Below are positions 17,336 through 26,536 of a stretch of 64,000 nucleotides of DNA, piece after piece. Numbering within the stretch: the stretch's first letter is position 1; each line of letters starts with the position of its first letter. Location: NCBI RefSeq assembly GCF_016429015.1, contig NZ_JAELTU010000005.1, positions 24,835-88,834 of the forward strand. Direction: 5' to 3'. This stretch comes from Rhizobium sp. ASV20 (GTDB lineage Bacteria; Pseudomonadota; Alphaproteobacteria; Rhizobiales; Rhizobiaceae). The notes beneath the pieces are model-generated. The model saw nothing but the letters and a program-made list of their open reading frames with translations, was not told where the DNA came from and ran no database searches. The translations under genes were made by a program, and so were the position numbers.

Positions 17336-17878
17336 TGAAATCCCTCGAAAACCGAATGCAGCTCAAGGGTATAGAAGCCACTTGACCAATCCAATATAGC
17401 CTATGGAATTAGTCTTCTATTTTTCGCGAGACCGTTGAAATAACATCCGCAAACTTTCCCTTAGTCAGCAACTTACTGTCTGGCCTGCCTGCCGACGGAT
17501 CCAATCACCTCACGGGCTGGAACAACGTTTAAGACGCCTCCCGCCCGGCAAAAGCGCGGCAGCCGGAAAGGGCGGACAGGCAAACGTCAACGGGAAGTTA
17601 CGAGGCAACGTCACAGCCATATTTGCCATCACATCCGCAGGCAATCGACGCCGAAAGGAGACCGCGATGCGCTCTTCCACCGAGATCCCCCACCGCGTCG
17701 TGCCTGCAGGTCTGCTGATTCGGTAGATATTTCAAAAACATCCGACATGGGCATCAGGCTATTGTGCCTGCCGGCAACGGCCCATCACTTAATTAGTATG
17801 AATAATAACATGATTGTCACCTGCCTGTCACTCTCGCGTGGTTAAACGCCTCTGCTTTCGAAATTGGGTTGAACACGC
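17336..17878. other. Intergenic region between divergent operons
   Basis: This 543-bp gap separates two divergently transcribed operons and must hold both promoters. The part nearest the minus-strand operon has an A+T-rich tract (17370-17420), and a second A+T-rich tract with repeated AAT/TAAT elements lies at 17785-17815. I could not assign -35/-10 boxes with confidence, and no gene or repeat is evident. Confidence 0.5.
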
Positions 17879-18673
17879 ATGACAGAGACAAGCCACGCGA
17901 GCGTAGCGCGCGACGATCACACATTGAAGCTCACTGTCGTCGGAGCGGGAACAATTCTGCCGGCGCGCGGACTGAGCACGTCCTGCCACGCGCTTGAGAT
18001 CGCGGGCAGAACTGTCGTGTTCGATATGGGTCCCGGCGCGCTTGCCCGTCTCGCCCTGGCCGGACTGGACTATCGCGACCTACAGACGATCTTTATTTCG
18101 CACCTGCATCCGGACCATACGCTCGATCTCGTGACGTTGTTGCAGGCGCTTGAGGCGACACCGGGATGGAGCCGCACGCAGACGCTGACCATCGCCGGCT
18201 GCCGCGGCCTGAAGACCTTCCTCACCGAGTTGCTTGCGATCTTCAGAGATGCCGTGCCGCAAACCTATGCGATCGAAGTGATCGAGCTTGAGGTCGGCCG
18301 GCACGAGATTGCCGGACTGACTGTGGAAGCCTGCCTCACCGGACACACTTCGAACAGCCTAGCCTTCCGCCTCGAAACCGAGAGCGGCGTGTTCGTCTAT
18401 TCCGGCGATGCCGCCGATATGGACGCGATGATCAAGATCGCGCGTCAGGCAGACTTGCTCCTTTGCGAATGCTCCTTCGAAAAGGGATATCCGACGACCG
18501 ATCACTTCACCTCGGATGCGGTTGGCCGCATTGCCGCGGCGGCAGGTGTCAGGCATCTCATCGTGACCCACACCTATCCGACGACCGATCACGCCAGGAT
18601 CCGGGCCGATATCGGTTCGCACTATGCCGGCCTGGTGACGATTGCGGTCGACGGAACGGTGGCGCAATGCTGA
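17879..18673 (+). CDS. MBL-fold metallohydrolase (RNase Z-like class)
   Basis: 264 residues. The zinc motif SHLHPDHTLD (about residues 75-84) is the HxHxDH signature; further ligands are in LTGHTSNS, VYSGDAADM and VTHTYPTTDH near the C-terminus. The fold type (GTILPARGLSTSCHAL start, GPGALARL loop) is that of RNase Z/PhnP-like phosphodiesterases rather than beta-lactamases. No signal peptide is visible, so it acts in the cytoplasm. Its stop codon lies inside the start of an ABC permease gene (7-bp overlap), tying it to the importer that follows; it probably hydrolyses the imported compound or a derivative. The ribosome binding site before the ATG is weak. Confidence 0.85.
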   Translation: MTETSHASVARDDHTLKLTVVGAGTILPARGLSTSCHALEIAGRTVVFDMGPGALARLALAGLDYRDLQTIFISHLHPDHTLDLVTLLQALEATPGWSRTQTLTIAGCRGLKTFLTELLAIFRDAVPQTYAIEVIELEVGRHEIAGLTVEACLTGHTSNSLAFRLETESGVFVYSGDAADMDAMIKIARQADLLLCECSFEKGYPTTDHFTSDAVGRIAAAAGVRHLIVTHTYPTTDHARIRADIGSHYAGLVTIAVDGTVAQC

Positions 18674-19521
18674 GGTCAGGCGGCGACGGGCGGCTATCCT
18701 GGGCATGGCTTGGGCTGGCACCCTTTCTGGCTTTCATAGTCGCCTTCGAAATCGCGCCGCTGATGATGCTGGTCAAATCGGCGCTGACGACGAAGGATGC
18801 CATCTCCCTCGACAATTTCGCCAGGGCTTTGAACCCAGCCATCGTGGCGGCTTTCGTCAACAGCATCGGGCTGTCGCTCGCAACTGCAACTGCCGGAACG
18901 ATCGCTGGCGCCGTTGTTGCCCATCTGATCGTCAACAGTCGCAGCCCGCTGGTGAAGAACAGCCTTACCGCGCTTGCCGATGTAACCGCCAATTTCGGCG
19001 GGGCGCCGCTTGCCTTTGCCTTCGTCATCACGCTCGGCTCGACGGGCATTGTCACGCTGCTTCTGAAGCAGATCGGCATCAACCTTTATCCAGGCTTCCG
19101 CATCTATTCGCTGGGCGGCCTTGTGGTCTCCTATCTCTATTTTCAGATACCGCTGGCGATCCTGTTGTTGATCCCTCCCTTCCAGGGCTTGCGCCAGGAA
19201 TGGGCGGAGGCTGCGGCCATTCTCGGAGCCAGGCCTTTTCTCTACTGGCGCATGGTCGCGCTTCCGATCCTGCGGCCAAGCCTCGTCAGCAGCTTCTTTC
19301 TGCTCTTCGCCAATGCGTTCGGCGCCTATGCGACTGCGTGGACCCTGACCGGCTCGTCGATCAATCTCGTCACCATCCAGATTGCTGCGCTCATTCGCGG
19401 TGAAGTACAGCTGGAGCCGGCGCTGGCCGACGCCATTGCCGTTCTTTCGCTGCTGATCATGGCGCTTTGTGTCGCTGCCCACCAGCTTCTGGTGCGCAAT
19501 GCGAGGAAGATCGCATCATGA
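18667..19521 (+). CDS. ABC importer permease (first of a pair)
   Basis: 284 residues from the ATG at 18667; longer in-frame versions would overlap the hydrolase gene. Six membrane segments are visible, starting WAWLGLAPFLAFIVAFEIAP, with the EAA loop EWAEAAAILGARPFLYWRMV before FLLFANAFGAYATAWTL. The protein is of the PotB/CysU/phosphonate-type permease class that works with single-domain binding proteins. It overlaps the next permease by ATGA. No ATPase gene is present in this operon. Confidence 0.85.
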   Translation: MLRSGGDGRLSWAWLGLAPFLAFIVAFEIAPLMMLVKSALTTKDAISLDNFARALNPAIVAAFVNSIGLSLATATAGTIAGAVVAHLIVNSRSPLVKNSLTALADVTANFGGAPLAFAFVITLGSTGIVTLLLKQIGINLYPGFRIYSLGGLVVSYLYFQIPLAILLLIPPFQGLRQEWAEAAAILGARPFLYWRMVALPILRPSLVSSFFLLFANAFGAYATAWTLTGSSINLVTIQIAALIRGEVQLEPALADAIAVLSLLIMALCVAAHQLLVRNARKIAS

Positions 19522-20366
19522 GCACGCCGACCACGACCAACAAGGTCAGTGCGTCGTCGCTGGCGCAGATCACCGTGATCAGCCTCTTCCTGCTTTTCAT
19601 GATCGTGCCGATCCTGGCAACGGCCCTGTTCTCGATTTCCGTGCGCTGGGATCGCTCGATCTGGCCGGAGGGCTTCACCCTCGATTGGTGGAGCAAAGTC
19701 ACGGCAAAGTCGGCTTTCAGAACCTCGCTGTTCAATTCGGTCTATATCTCCGGTGCCAGCGTTGTGGCTTCCCTTGCCCTCGTGGTCCCCACCGCCTACT
19801 GGGTTCACGCGAAGCTGCCGCGCGCCAAGGCGCTGATGGAAATATTGACCATTATCCCATTCGGCTTCCCAGCGGCGGTCCTCGCCCTGGGCCTGATCAG
19901 GCTCTATGGCGCAGCACCCCTGTCGCTTGCCAGCTCGCCTGTTCTTCTCGTCTTCGCCTACGTCGTGATCACTCTGCCCTTCATGTACCGGCCGGTCATG
20001 AATGCCCTTGAGGCGATCGATACCCACACGCTTTCGGAAGCGGCAAGCAGCCTCGGCGCCGGCCAGACCCGGACGTTTCTGTGCGTCATCCTGCCGAATA
20101 TCCGCAGCGGCGTGGTCAACGGAAGCCTGCTGGTCTTTTCTGCGGCCTTTGTCGAGTTCGCGCTTGCCAGCCTGCTCATCGGCACGCGGTTCAAGACATT
20201 TCCGATCTATCTCGTCGAATTCACCCGCTTCGACGCCCGCCAGGCGAGCGCGCTGGCCCTCATCAGTTTCGCATGTGCCTGGCTCATCTCGCTCGGCATT
20301 CTCTCGACGTCCGGTCACCGTTCGGAACGTCCCCGTCTCACCACCTCCAACGCAAAGGACCAATAA
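19518..20366 (+). CDS. ABC importer permease (second of a pair)
   Basis: 282 residues from the ATG at 19518. A membrane helix at about residues 18-40 is followed by five more, and the EAA loop is in LSEAASSLGAGQTRTFLCVI. VEFALASLLIGTRFKTFPIY is typical of PotC-like permeases of the putrescine/iron/2-aminoethylphosphonate class. It pairs with the permease encoded by 18667-19521 and is followed within two bases by the binding-protein gene. Confidence 0.85.
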   Translation: MSTPTTTNKVSASSLAQITVISLFLLFMIVPILATALFSISVRWDRSIWPEGFTLDWWSKVTAKSAFRTSLFNSVYISGASVVASLALVVPTAYWVHAKLPRAKALMEILTIIPFGFPAAVLALGLIRLYGAAPLSLASSPVLLVFAYVVITLPFMYRPVMNALEAIDTHTLSEAASSLGAGQTRTFLCVILPNIRSGVVNGSLLVFSAAFVEFALASLLIGTRFKTFPIYLVEFTRFDARQASALALISFACAWLISLGILSTSGHRSERPRLTTSNAKDQ

Positions 20367-20367
20367 C

Positions 20368-21417
20368 GTGATTGCAAAAGCCGTAACATATGCCCTCAGC
20401 GTCGCTCTTCTGTGCAGCAGCACAAGCTTCGCTCTTGCCGAAAGCTCGCCGGCTGTCGTCGCCGGCGCCAAGCAGGAAGGCAAGCTCGTCTCCTATGGAA
20501 TGTCCGATGATTGGGTCAACCTGGGCACCATCTTCTCCGAGATCGAAAAGAAGTATGGCGTCGAACATGTCGATACCGACATGACATCGGGCGAACAGAT
20601 CACCCATCTACTGGCTGAAAAGAGCGCTCCGGTCATGGATATCGCCGATATCGGCTACGACTTCGTCGGCCGGCTGCTCGATGAAAAGCTGGCGGGCAGC
20701 TACAAGAACGCCAATTGGGATCACATCAAGCCGCAGTTCAAGGATCCGGACGGCCATTGGGCCGCATCCTATTGGGGCGCGATCGCTTTTCTCGTCAACA
20801 CCGATCAGGTCAAGACGGCACCGGCATCGTGGAACGATCTGCTGAAGCCGGAATACAAGGACATGGTTTGCAGCCGCGATCCACGCGTCTCCACCTATGC
20901 GACCGCATCGGTTCTCGCCGCAGCACTCGCCAATGGTGGCAGCGAAGCAAACGTTCAGCCCGGCCTCGACTGGTTCAAGCAGCTGCGTGACAGCGGCAAC
21001 CTGCGCAAGGGCGTCGTCCTGAACGTCGCCTCGATCCAGAAGGGCGAATGCCCGATTTCGCTGGTTTACGATTTCGACGGCCAGGCCAAACGCGATGCAA
21101 CCGGCCTGCCGCTGAAGGTCATCATCCCGACAGACGGAACGGTCGGCATGCTCTTCGCGCAATATATGAGCGCCGTCGCCCCGCACCCGAATGCCGCCAA
21201 GGGCGCTCTCGACTTCCTGTTCTCCGATGAAGGCCAGATCCTGCTTGCCAAGGGCCATGCGCATCCGACCCGCGATGTCGAACTGCCCAAGGACGTCGCA
21301 GAGGCGATGCTGCCGAAGGAAAGCTACGCCAAGGTGCATTTCCCGACCGACGTGAAGAGCTTCTCGACCGCCATCAAGGCTATCGTCGACGGCTGGAATG
21401 CGATCGAAACCAAGTAA
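20368..21417 (+). CDS. ABC importer substrate-binding protein (family 1 / iron-AEP-like class)
   Basis: 349 residues from the GTG at 20368, with AAAGGA eight bases upstream; the open frame before it is a shadow of the permease. The signal peptide covers about 25 residues (YALSVALLCSSTSFALAES). The mature part starts SPAVVAGAKQEGKLVSYG, the usual opening of Fe3+/2-aminoethylphosphonate/polyamine-type binding proteins. VGMLFAQYMSAVAPHPNAAK followed by ALDFLFSDEGQ is a typical C-terminal block. It lacks the conserved tandem Tyr pair that many Fe3+ binders use, as far as I can see, so an organic ligand is favoured. It ends the operon and is followed by a 14-bp hairpin. Confidence 0.85.
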   Translation: MIAKAVTYALSVALLCSSTSFALAESSPAVVAGAKQEGKLVSYGMSDDWVNLGTIFSEIEKKYGVEHVDTDMTSGEQITHLLAEKSAPVMDIADIGYDFVGRLLDEKLAGSYKNANWDHIKPQFKDPDGHWAASYWGAIAFLVNTDQVKTAPASWNDLLKPEYKDMVCSRDPRVSTYATASVLAAALANGGSEANVQPGLDWFKQLRDSGNLRKGVVLNVASIQKGECPISLVYDFDGQAKRDATGLPLKVIIPTDGTVGMLFAQYMSAVAPHPNAAKGALDFLFSDEGQILLAKGHAHPTRDVELPKDVAEAMLPKESYAKVHFPTDVKSFSTAIKAIVDGWNAIETK

Positions 21418-21425
21418 GACTACAA

Positions 21426-21455
21426 GGAGGCGAGGAGGCCTGCCTCCTCGCCTCC
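21426..21455 (+). terminator. Strong hairpin ending the MBL/ABC operon
   Basis: GGAGGCGAGGAGGC (21426-21439) and its exact complement (21442-21455) form a perfect 14-bp GC-rich stem with a 2-base gap (effectively a 13-bp stem with a 4-base loop), eight bases after the stop codon. There is no T-run, so it may act as a terminator with other factors or as a 3' end protector. Confidence 0.55.
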
Positions 21456-21664
21456 GGTACTATACAGAGCGCAATGCGAGCCCGGACCGCTCGCGAACTT
21501 CAATGCAACCTCAGTGGGATATCCGATCTCGCCGGGATCCCATCTGAGTACCCTCAGAAAAAACGCGCAGGTTGCTGAAAACGGAACTTTTTTGTTCGCG
21601 GATACCTTGCCTTCGGGATGATCGAGGATAAATCCCCGCATATTGAAGCAATCAGGAGTTTTAT

Positions 21665-22045
21665 ATGCGAAAGATCATTCTGACCGGCATTGCAACCCTT
21701 GGATTTGCCGCGCCCGTATTTGCGCAGGCGACAAGCGATCAAATGGAAATGGCCTACAATTCGGCGCGCAACCAGTTGGGCATCCTGAAATATTGCCAGA
21801 CCAATGGTCACATAGACGGCTCAGCGATTGCCATCCAGGAAAAGATGATCGCCCTCATCCCCGCACCTTCGGACAAAGCGAAGGGCGATGCCGCCGAAGG
21901 GGAAGGCGCAAAGGGTAAGATCTCCGCCATGGGCATCAGCCAGGATCTGGCGGCCTCGGCAAAGGCGCAGAACGTGACCGAAAAGCAGTTTTGCGAAACC
22001 ATCGCAAACGCCGTGAACCAGGCCGGCGCACAGCTTCCGAAGTAA
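21665..22045 (+). CDS. Small exported protein of unknown function
   Basis: 126 residues with AGGAG nine bases before the ATG. A short Sec signal peptide (MRKIILTGIATLGFAAPVFA, cleavage after AQA) leaves a mature protein of about 104 residues. It has just two cysteines, in LKYCQTNG and EKQFCETIA, well placed for a single disulfide, and a central low-complexity Lys/Gly/Ala stretch (KAKGDAAEGEGAKGK). Proteins like this are, as far as I recall, annotated in rhizobia as pore-forming ESAT-6-like, but I see no WxG motif and do not vouch for that. It is a single-gene unit followed by a hairpin. Confidence 0.7.
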   Translation: MRKIILTGIATLGFAAPVFAQATSDQMEMAYNSARNQLGILKYCQTNGHIDGSAIAIQEKMIALIPAPSDKAKGDAAEGEGAKGKISAMGISQDLAASAKAQNVTEKQFCETIANAVNQAGAQLPK

Positions 22046-22051
22046 CGGACA

Positions 22052-22081
22052 AAGCCGTGGCCGCTCTGGCCGCCACGGCTT
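22052..22081 (+). terminator. Hairpin after the small exported protein gene
   Basis: AAGCCGTGGC (22052-22061) and GCCACGGCTT (22072-22081) form a perfect 10-bp stem with a ten-base loop seven bases after the stop codon. The T-run is missing. Confidence 0.5.
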
Positions 22082-22563
22082 CGCCGACATGGCAGCACAA
22101 TGTGCCCTGTCAGACTGGCGGTCGGCTTTGCTATCCAGCCTCAGACCGACAACACAACTGCCCCTTACATTCCCGAGGCAACACGATTGTTGATCCCGTC
22201 CAACTCAACAAATCGTGCATCACTCGCCGCAGCGCCTCTCCAATACCGTCCATCGGCATGCTGAGCTTGAAGAGCTGGCTCAAGTCTTTCCGGATGAAGC
22301 ATGGATCTCGCGTCACTGACGTTCGGACATCGGAGTTGACCAAAGCGGTATCATTGATCATCGATGAAAATAGATCGCCGTTGTGAGAGTGCGGCCAATG
22401 CCATTTGCCGCCATTGCAATGTCTCGCGATGGATTGTGACACGATCAAAATGTTATCGCTATATCATATACACCAACTGTTACTTTCGATAACGTACAAT
22501 TAAGGATATTCTTCTATCGATGCTCTCCTCCCCAATAGGTAGTAGAGCAGAAAGTGGTTCGGA
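22082..22563. other. Intergenic region before the chemoreceptor gene
   Basis: 482 bp without a supported gene. Small open frames exist on both strands but lack ribosome sites and recognisable content. The last 120 bp (22440-22530) are distinctly A+T-rich compared with the surroundings and probably contain the promoter of the chemoreceptor gene. Confidence 0.4.
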
Positions 22564-24735
22564 ATGTCCAAGTTCTCGTTGCAACAACTCCTTTACCTCA
22601 TCGCAGCCGCGCCGCTTCTCGCCTTCCTTTGGCTAGGCACGCAGGTCGTGTCTCAGGCCTACGACAAATACTCCGTCATCGAGCGCCAGATGGTGGTGCA
22701 GCATCTGGCGGAAGCCGGCCGCAAGATTGCGCAGGCGCTGCCGGCCGAGGACTTCTCGACGTCGGAAGCGCGGGCTCGCCAGCGGGCCGTGACGGATGAA
22801 GCGCTTGCCAACCTGCTGACGGCTTTCGAGGCCTGGAGATCCGCGGGTAACACCGACAAGACGATCGAAAACGACATCGGAATCATCCGCTCGAAATTGG
22901 CGGGACTTCCGGAGTACCGGCGTCATGTGGACGCAAACGGTGAAGTGGACAGCAGCGAAGCGCTGACCGTGTTGCAGCCAGCCTCCGCCGCCGGGCTCGA
23001 CCTCGTGCGCCGTTCCGCCGCGACCATCGACGACCTTGAGCTTGCCCGGCTGATCGACGGCTATCACGCCCTGCTGCAGGTGGGCGATGCCGGTCAGATA
23101 GAGATCAACTTTGGCAAGCAGTTTCTCGGCGGAACGCCGCTGACACAGGATGACCTTACCTTCCTGCTGCATGCGCGCAACCTGCGCGACATTTACGGAC
23201 AGAAGATCGAAGAACTGCTTCCGCCGGCACAAGTGGAAAAGCTCGCCACTTTCCATGCCGGTCCGCAAGGTCTCTTCCTGGAAAAGACGATGCAGGCCAT
23301 GTATAAGAACGCGCCCGTGGCCGCGGAGGCCAAGGCCGTTGCTGAATGGCTTGCGGCCACGAATGCGCAGACAGACCTCGTCAACACTGTCGTCGATGAA
23401 ACCTCCGCTCTCCTCGAACGCCTGACCGGCGAACGGATCGCCCATCTCAAATGGCAGCTGGAATCCGTATTGATGCTTTCAATCGGCATATTCCTCGCAG
23501 CAATGGCACTTTGCCTGTCAACCGTTCGTATCGTCTCGAAGATGGTACGCTCCATCTGCCGTCGGATGATGGGTCTTGCGCAGGGCGAAACGGCCGAGCC
23601 CGTTCCCTTCGTGCAGCGCCGCGATCTCGTCGGCGAGATGGCTCGTTGCGTCGATGTCTTCCGCGACGCTGCCAAGCGCAATGCTGAACTGGAAACGGCA
23701 GCAGAGGAAACCCGCCGCAACGCCGATCTGGAGCGCCAGCGCATTGAGCGCGAGGCTGCCGAACAAGCAGAGAGCCGCCTGCAGGCAGCGACGGGTTCGC
23801 TCGCTGCCGGCCTCAACCGTCTCGCCTCCGGCGATCTCTTATGCGAGATCTCCGATAGGTTCGCTCCGCAATTCGAACCGCTGCGCCACGACTTCAACGG
23901 CTCCGTCCGTCAGCTGCGGACAGCACTGTCGACCGTGGGGCAGGCCGTGAAGGTCGTACATGGCGGCAGCAGCGAGATTTCTGCAGCCTCCGACAATCTT
24001 GCCAAGCGCACCGAGGCGCAGGCCGCCTCGCTGGAGGAGACGGCGGCAGCATTGGAGGAAATCAGCGCCAATGTCCGCGCCACGTCGCAGCGCACCGGCG
24101 AGGTTCGCGATCTCGTCAGCGAGACCCGCGGGAACGCGCGCAAATTCAGCACAGTTGCAGAAGACGCGATCCGCGCAATGCAGGGCATCGAAACGTCCTC
24201 GCAGCAGATCGGCCAGATTATCGCCGTTATCGACGAGATCTCTTTCCAGACCAATCTGCTTGCCCTCAATGCCGGCGTGGAGGCCGCGAGGGCGGGCGAT
24301 GCGGGCAGAGGTTTCGCGGTCGTTGCCCACGAGGTTCGCGAACTGGCGCAACGCGCCGCAACCGCCGCCAAGGAGATCAAGACCCTGATCAACGCCTCGC
24401 GCGAGCGGGTGGTGGACGGCGTAAAGCTCGTCGGCGCGACCGGTGAAGGCCTGGGCGCAATCTCCGAACTCGTGCAGTCGATCCATGACCATATGGACGC
24501 CATCGCGATGGCGGCAAAGGAACAGTCCAGCGGGCTGCAGCAGGTCAACACCGCAGTCAACATCATGGACCAGGCCACACAAAGCAACGCGGCGATGGTC
24601 GAGGAGATGACGGCTTCTGCCACCTGTCTCGTTCAGGAGGCTCAAGGTCTGTCGTCGATGCTGGAGAAGTTCGTTACGGCTGCCGATACCGGGCAGCAGC
24701 GCGGCATCACATCAAGAACCGCGCGCGCGGCGTAA
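22564..24735 (+). CDS. Methyl-accepting chemotaxis protein with NIT-type sensor
   Basis: 723 residues. One membrane helix at about 8-30 and a second at about 300-325 enclose a 270-residue helical periplasmic region that resembles the nitrate/nitrite-sensing (NIT) domain. A HAMP-like region and coiled coil follow (about 330-450), then the MCP signalling domain with the hairpin tip EISFQTNLLALNAGVEAARA (the form usual in rhizobia). No C-terminal CheR/CheB docking pentapeptide (NWETF type) is visible; the protein ends in an Arg/Ala tail. It would signal through CheW/CheA to the flagella. The ligand is not proven; nitrate/nitrite is only suggested by the domain type. It is a single-gene unit. Confidence 0.85.
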   Translation: MSKFSLQQLLYLIAAAPLLAFLWLGTQVVSQAYDKYSVIERQMVVQHLAEAGRKIAQALPAEDFSTSEARARQRAVTDEALANLLTAFEAWRSAGNTDKTIENDIGIIRSKLAGLPEYRRHVDANGEVDSSEALTVLQPASAAGLDLVRRSAATIDDLELARLIDGYHALLQVGDAGQIEINFGKQFLGGTPLTQDDLTFLLHARNLRDIYGQKIEELLPPAQVEKLATFHAGPQGLFLEKTMQAMYKNAPVAAEAKAVAEWLAATNAQTDLVNTVVDETSALLERLTGERIAHLKWQLESVLMLSIGIFLAAMALCLSTVRIVSKMVRSICRRMMGLAQGETAEPVPFVQRRDLVGEMARCVDVFRDAAKRNAELETAAEETRRNADLERQRIEREAAEQAESRLQAATGSLAAGLNRLASGDLLCEISDRFAPQFEPLRHDFNGSVRQLRTALSTVGQAVKVVHGGSSEISAASDNLAKRTEAQAASLEETAAALEEISANVRATSQRTGEVRDLVSETRGNARKFSTVAEDAIRAMQGIETSSQQIGQIIAVIDEISFQTNLLALNAGVEAARAGDAGRGFAVVAHEVRELAQRAATAAKEIKTLINASRERVVDGVKLVGATGEGLGAISELVQSIHDHMDAIAMAAKEQSSGLQQVNTAVNIMDQATQSNAAMVEEMTASATCLVQEAQGLSSMLEKFVTAADTGQQRGITSRTARAA

Positions 24736-24746
24736 CCAAACATTCC

Positions 24747-24774
24747 GACAGCCCCATCTCCTTATGGGGCTGTC
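24747..24774 (+). terminator. Hairpin ending the chemoreceptor gene
   Basis: GACAGCCCCAT (24747-24757) and ATGGGGCTGTC (24764-24774) form a perfect 11-bp stem with a six-base loop twelve bases after the stop codon. Only scattered T residues follow. Confidence 0.6.
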
Positions 24775-24833
24775 CTCCGGTCCTGCGTTCTAGAGCCTAT
24801 TCACGAGCGAAGCGCGCAAGCCATTCACGTTGA

Positions 24834-25721
24834 TCAGAGCTTCACAATCGTCTTGCGGGCAAGCAGCCCCTGCGGGGCGAACAGCAGCACCGCAATGACC
24901 AGCAGGATGGTGAAGGCATCGCGGTAACTCAGCAGACTATCGGGTAGATAGGCCTGGAGAAACACCTCGATGAAGCCGAGCAGGAAGCCGCCTGCGACAG
25001 CACCCGAAAGGCTGCCGAGACCGCCGATGATCGCGGCGATGAAGGCCTTGAGCACCGGCAGGAAGCCCATCAGCGGATCGACGCTGCCACGCTGCGCCAC
25101 CCAGAGAATCCCGGCAACGCCGGCCAGAAGACCCGAAATCGCAAAGGCAGTGGCGACGACGGCATTGGCACGAATGCCCATGAGCCGCACGATGGCGAAA
25201 TCCTCCGAGGCCGCGCGCATGGCTCGGCCAAGCACGGTGGTCCGCAGAAAGAGGTTCAACCCCGCCAGCATGATGAAGGTCACCAGGATCGAGATTCCCT
25301 GGATGATACCGATATGCAGTCCGGCAATCTCGATCGTGCCGGAAAGGCTCATCGGCATCGGGACGGGCTTCGGTCGGGCCGAAACGAAATTCTGGAAAAG
25401 GACGCGCAGGATGGCACTGACCGCAAAGCTGGTCAGAAGCAGCGTGGTGCCGCTTGCGCCGCGAACCGGCCGGAAGGCCGCACGCTCCATCAGGAGCACA
25501 AGCACGATCGCGACCGCCAGCGCCACGATAATTGCCACGCCGAAAGGCAGGCCGACGATCAATGCAAAGCAGAGACCATAGCCGGCCGCCGTCATCAACT
25601 CGCCATGGGCAAAATTGATCAGACCCATGATCGAAAAGACGACGGCAAGCCCAAGTGCCAGAAGCGCATAGGTGCCGCCGAGGCTGAGCGCATTGACCAG
25701 CTGCTGCAGAAAGATGTCCAT
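24834..25721 (-). CDS. Branched-chain amino acid-type ABC importer permease, LivH-like
   Basis: 295 residues with about eight membrane segments. The start QQLVNALSLGGTYALLALGL and GLINFAHGELMTAAGYG are diagnostic of LivH permeases. The conserved cytoplasmic loop, MRAASEDFAIVRLMGIRAN, contains the EAA-like ATPase docking region. It is the last gene of the minus-strand Liv operon, 21 bp after LivF. The family moves branched-chain amino acids but also urea, amides, glutamate and aromatic acids, so the family name alone does not give the substrate. Confidence 0.92.
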   Translation of the reverse strand: MDIFLQQLVNALSLGGTYALLALGLAVVFSIMGLINFAHGELMTAAGYGLCFALIVGLPFGVAIIVALAVAIVLVLLMERAAFRPVRGASGTTLLLTSFAVSAILRVLFQNFVSARPKPVPMPMSLSGTIEIAGLHIGIIQGISILVTFIMLAGLNLFLRTTVLGRAMRAASEDFAIVRLMGIRANAVVATAFAISGLLAGVAGILWVAQRGSVDPLMGFLPVLKAFIAAIIGGLGSLSGAVAGGFLLGFIEVFLQAYLPDSLLSYRDAFTILLVIAVLLFAPQGLLARKTIVKL

Positions 25722-25742
25722 GAGATGAAGTCCCTTTGCCGA

Positions 25743-26480
25743 TCAGGCCCCCAGATAGGCGCCCTGGATTTCGGTGGAATTGCGAAGATCAGCCGCGGAG
25801 CCCGAGAGTACGATCCTGCCATTGGCCATCACGTAACCGGCATCGGCGATCTCGAGCGAGAGAGAGACGTTCTGCTCCACGAGCAGGATCGTCAGCCCAC
25901 GTTCGCGCAGGCCCGAGATGAGTTCGAAGATCTGGTCGACAATCTGCGGGGCAAGACCAAGCGACGGCTCGTCGAGCAGCAACAGATCGGGCGACGACAT
26001 CATCGAGCGGGCAATGGCCAGCATCTGCTGCTCACCGCCGGACAGCGAGCCTGCCTTCTGATGCAGACGCTCCTTCAGGATCGGAAAGCGCGCCAGCATG
26101 TCTTCGCGCACGGCATCGATGGCCCCTCGCCCCTTGTGCATGGCGCCACCGAGAAGAAGATGTTCATCGACGCTTAGGCTTGGGAAGATGCGGCGCCCTT
26201 CCGGCGTCAGCGTCATGCCCATGCGCACGATCGTCTCAGGCGGAAGGGCGGAAATATCTTTGCCGGCGAACGTCACCTTGCCGGCTTTCTTCGCGGCAAG
26301 GCCGACGAGTGCGTTCAGCGTCGAGCTTTTGCCCGCGCCATTTGCACCCAGCAGCGTCACGATCTGCCCTTTGCGGACCTGGAGATCGACGCTCTTCAGA
26401 GCTTCGACCGGACCATAGGCAACCTTTAGCCCGCTAACCTCAAGCAAGGGTTCCTGGTCGGAAATTCTACTCATCATCAT
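25743..26480 (-). CDS. Branched-chain amino acid-type ABC importer ATPase, LivF-like
   Basis: 245 residues (three Met codons in a row at the start; 26480 is the longest). Walker A GANGAGKSS, signature LSGGEQQMLAIARSM, Walker B LLLLDEPSLGLAPQ and the H-loop equivalent LLVEQNVSL all match LivF. It dimerises with the LivG domain of the fusion protein encoded at 27755-29635. It is separated from the upstream binding-protein gene by 99 bp with a 14-bp perfect hairpin. Confidence 0.92.
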   Translation of the reverse strand: MMMSRISDQEPLLEVSGLKVAYGPVEALKSVDLQVRKGQIVTLLGANGAGKSSTLNALVGLAAKKAGKVTFAGKDISALPPETIVRMGMTLTPEGRRIFPSLSVDEHLLLGGAMHKGRGAIDAVREDMLARFPILKERLHQKAGSLSGGEQQMLAIARSMMSSPDLLLLDEPSLGLAPQIVDQIFELISGLRERGLTILLVEQNVSLSLEIADAGYVMANGRIVLSGSAADLRNSTEIQGAYLGA

Positions 26481-26536
26481 CGGGCAAATCCCTGCCGCAG
26501 CCGCTGCGCCTGAGCCATTGAACGAATATATTCCGG

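Noticed and set aside
22131..22448. 105-codon frame on the minus strand before the chemoreceptor
   Set aside because: No ribosome site, no membrane or domain features, composition unlike neighbours.
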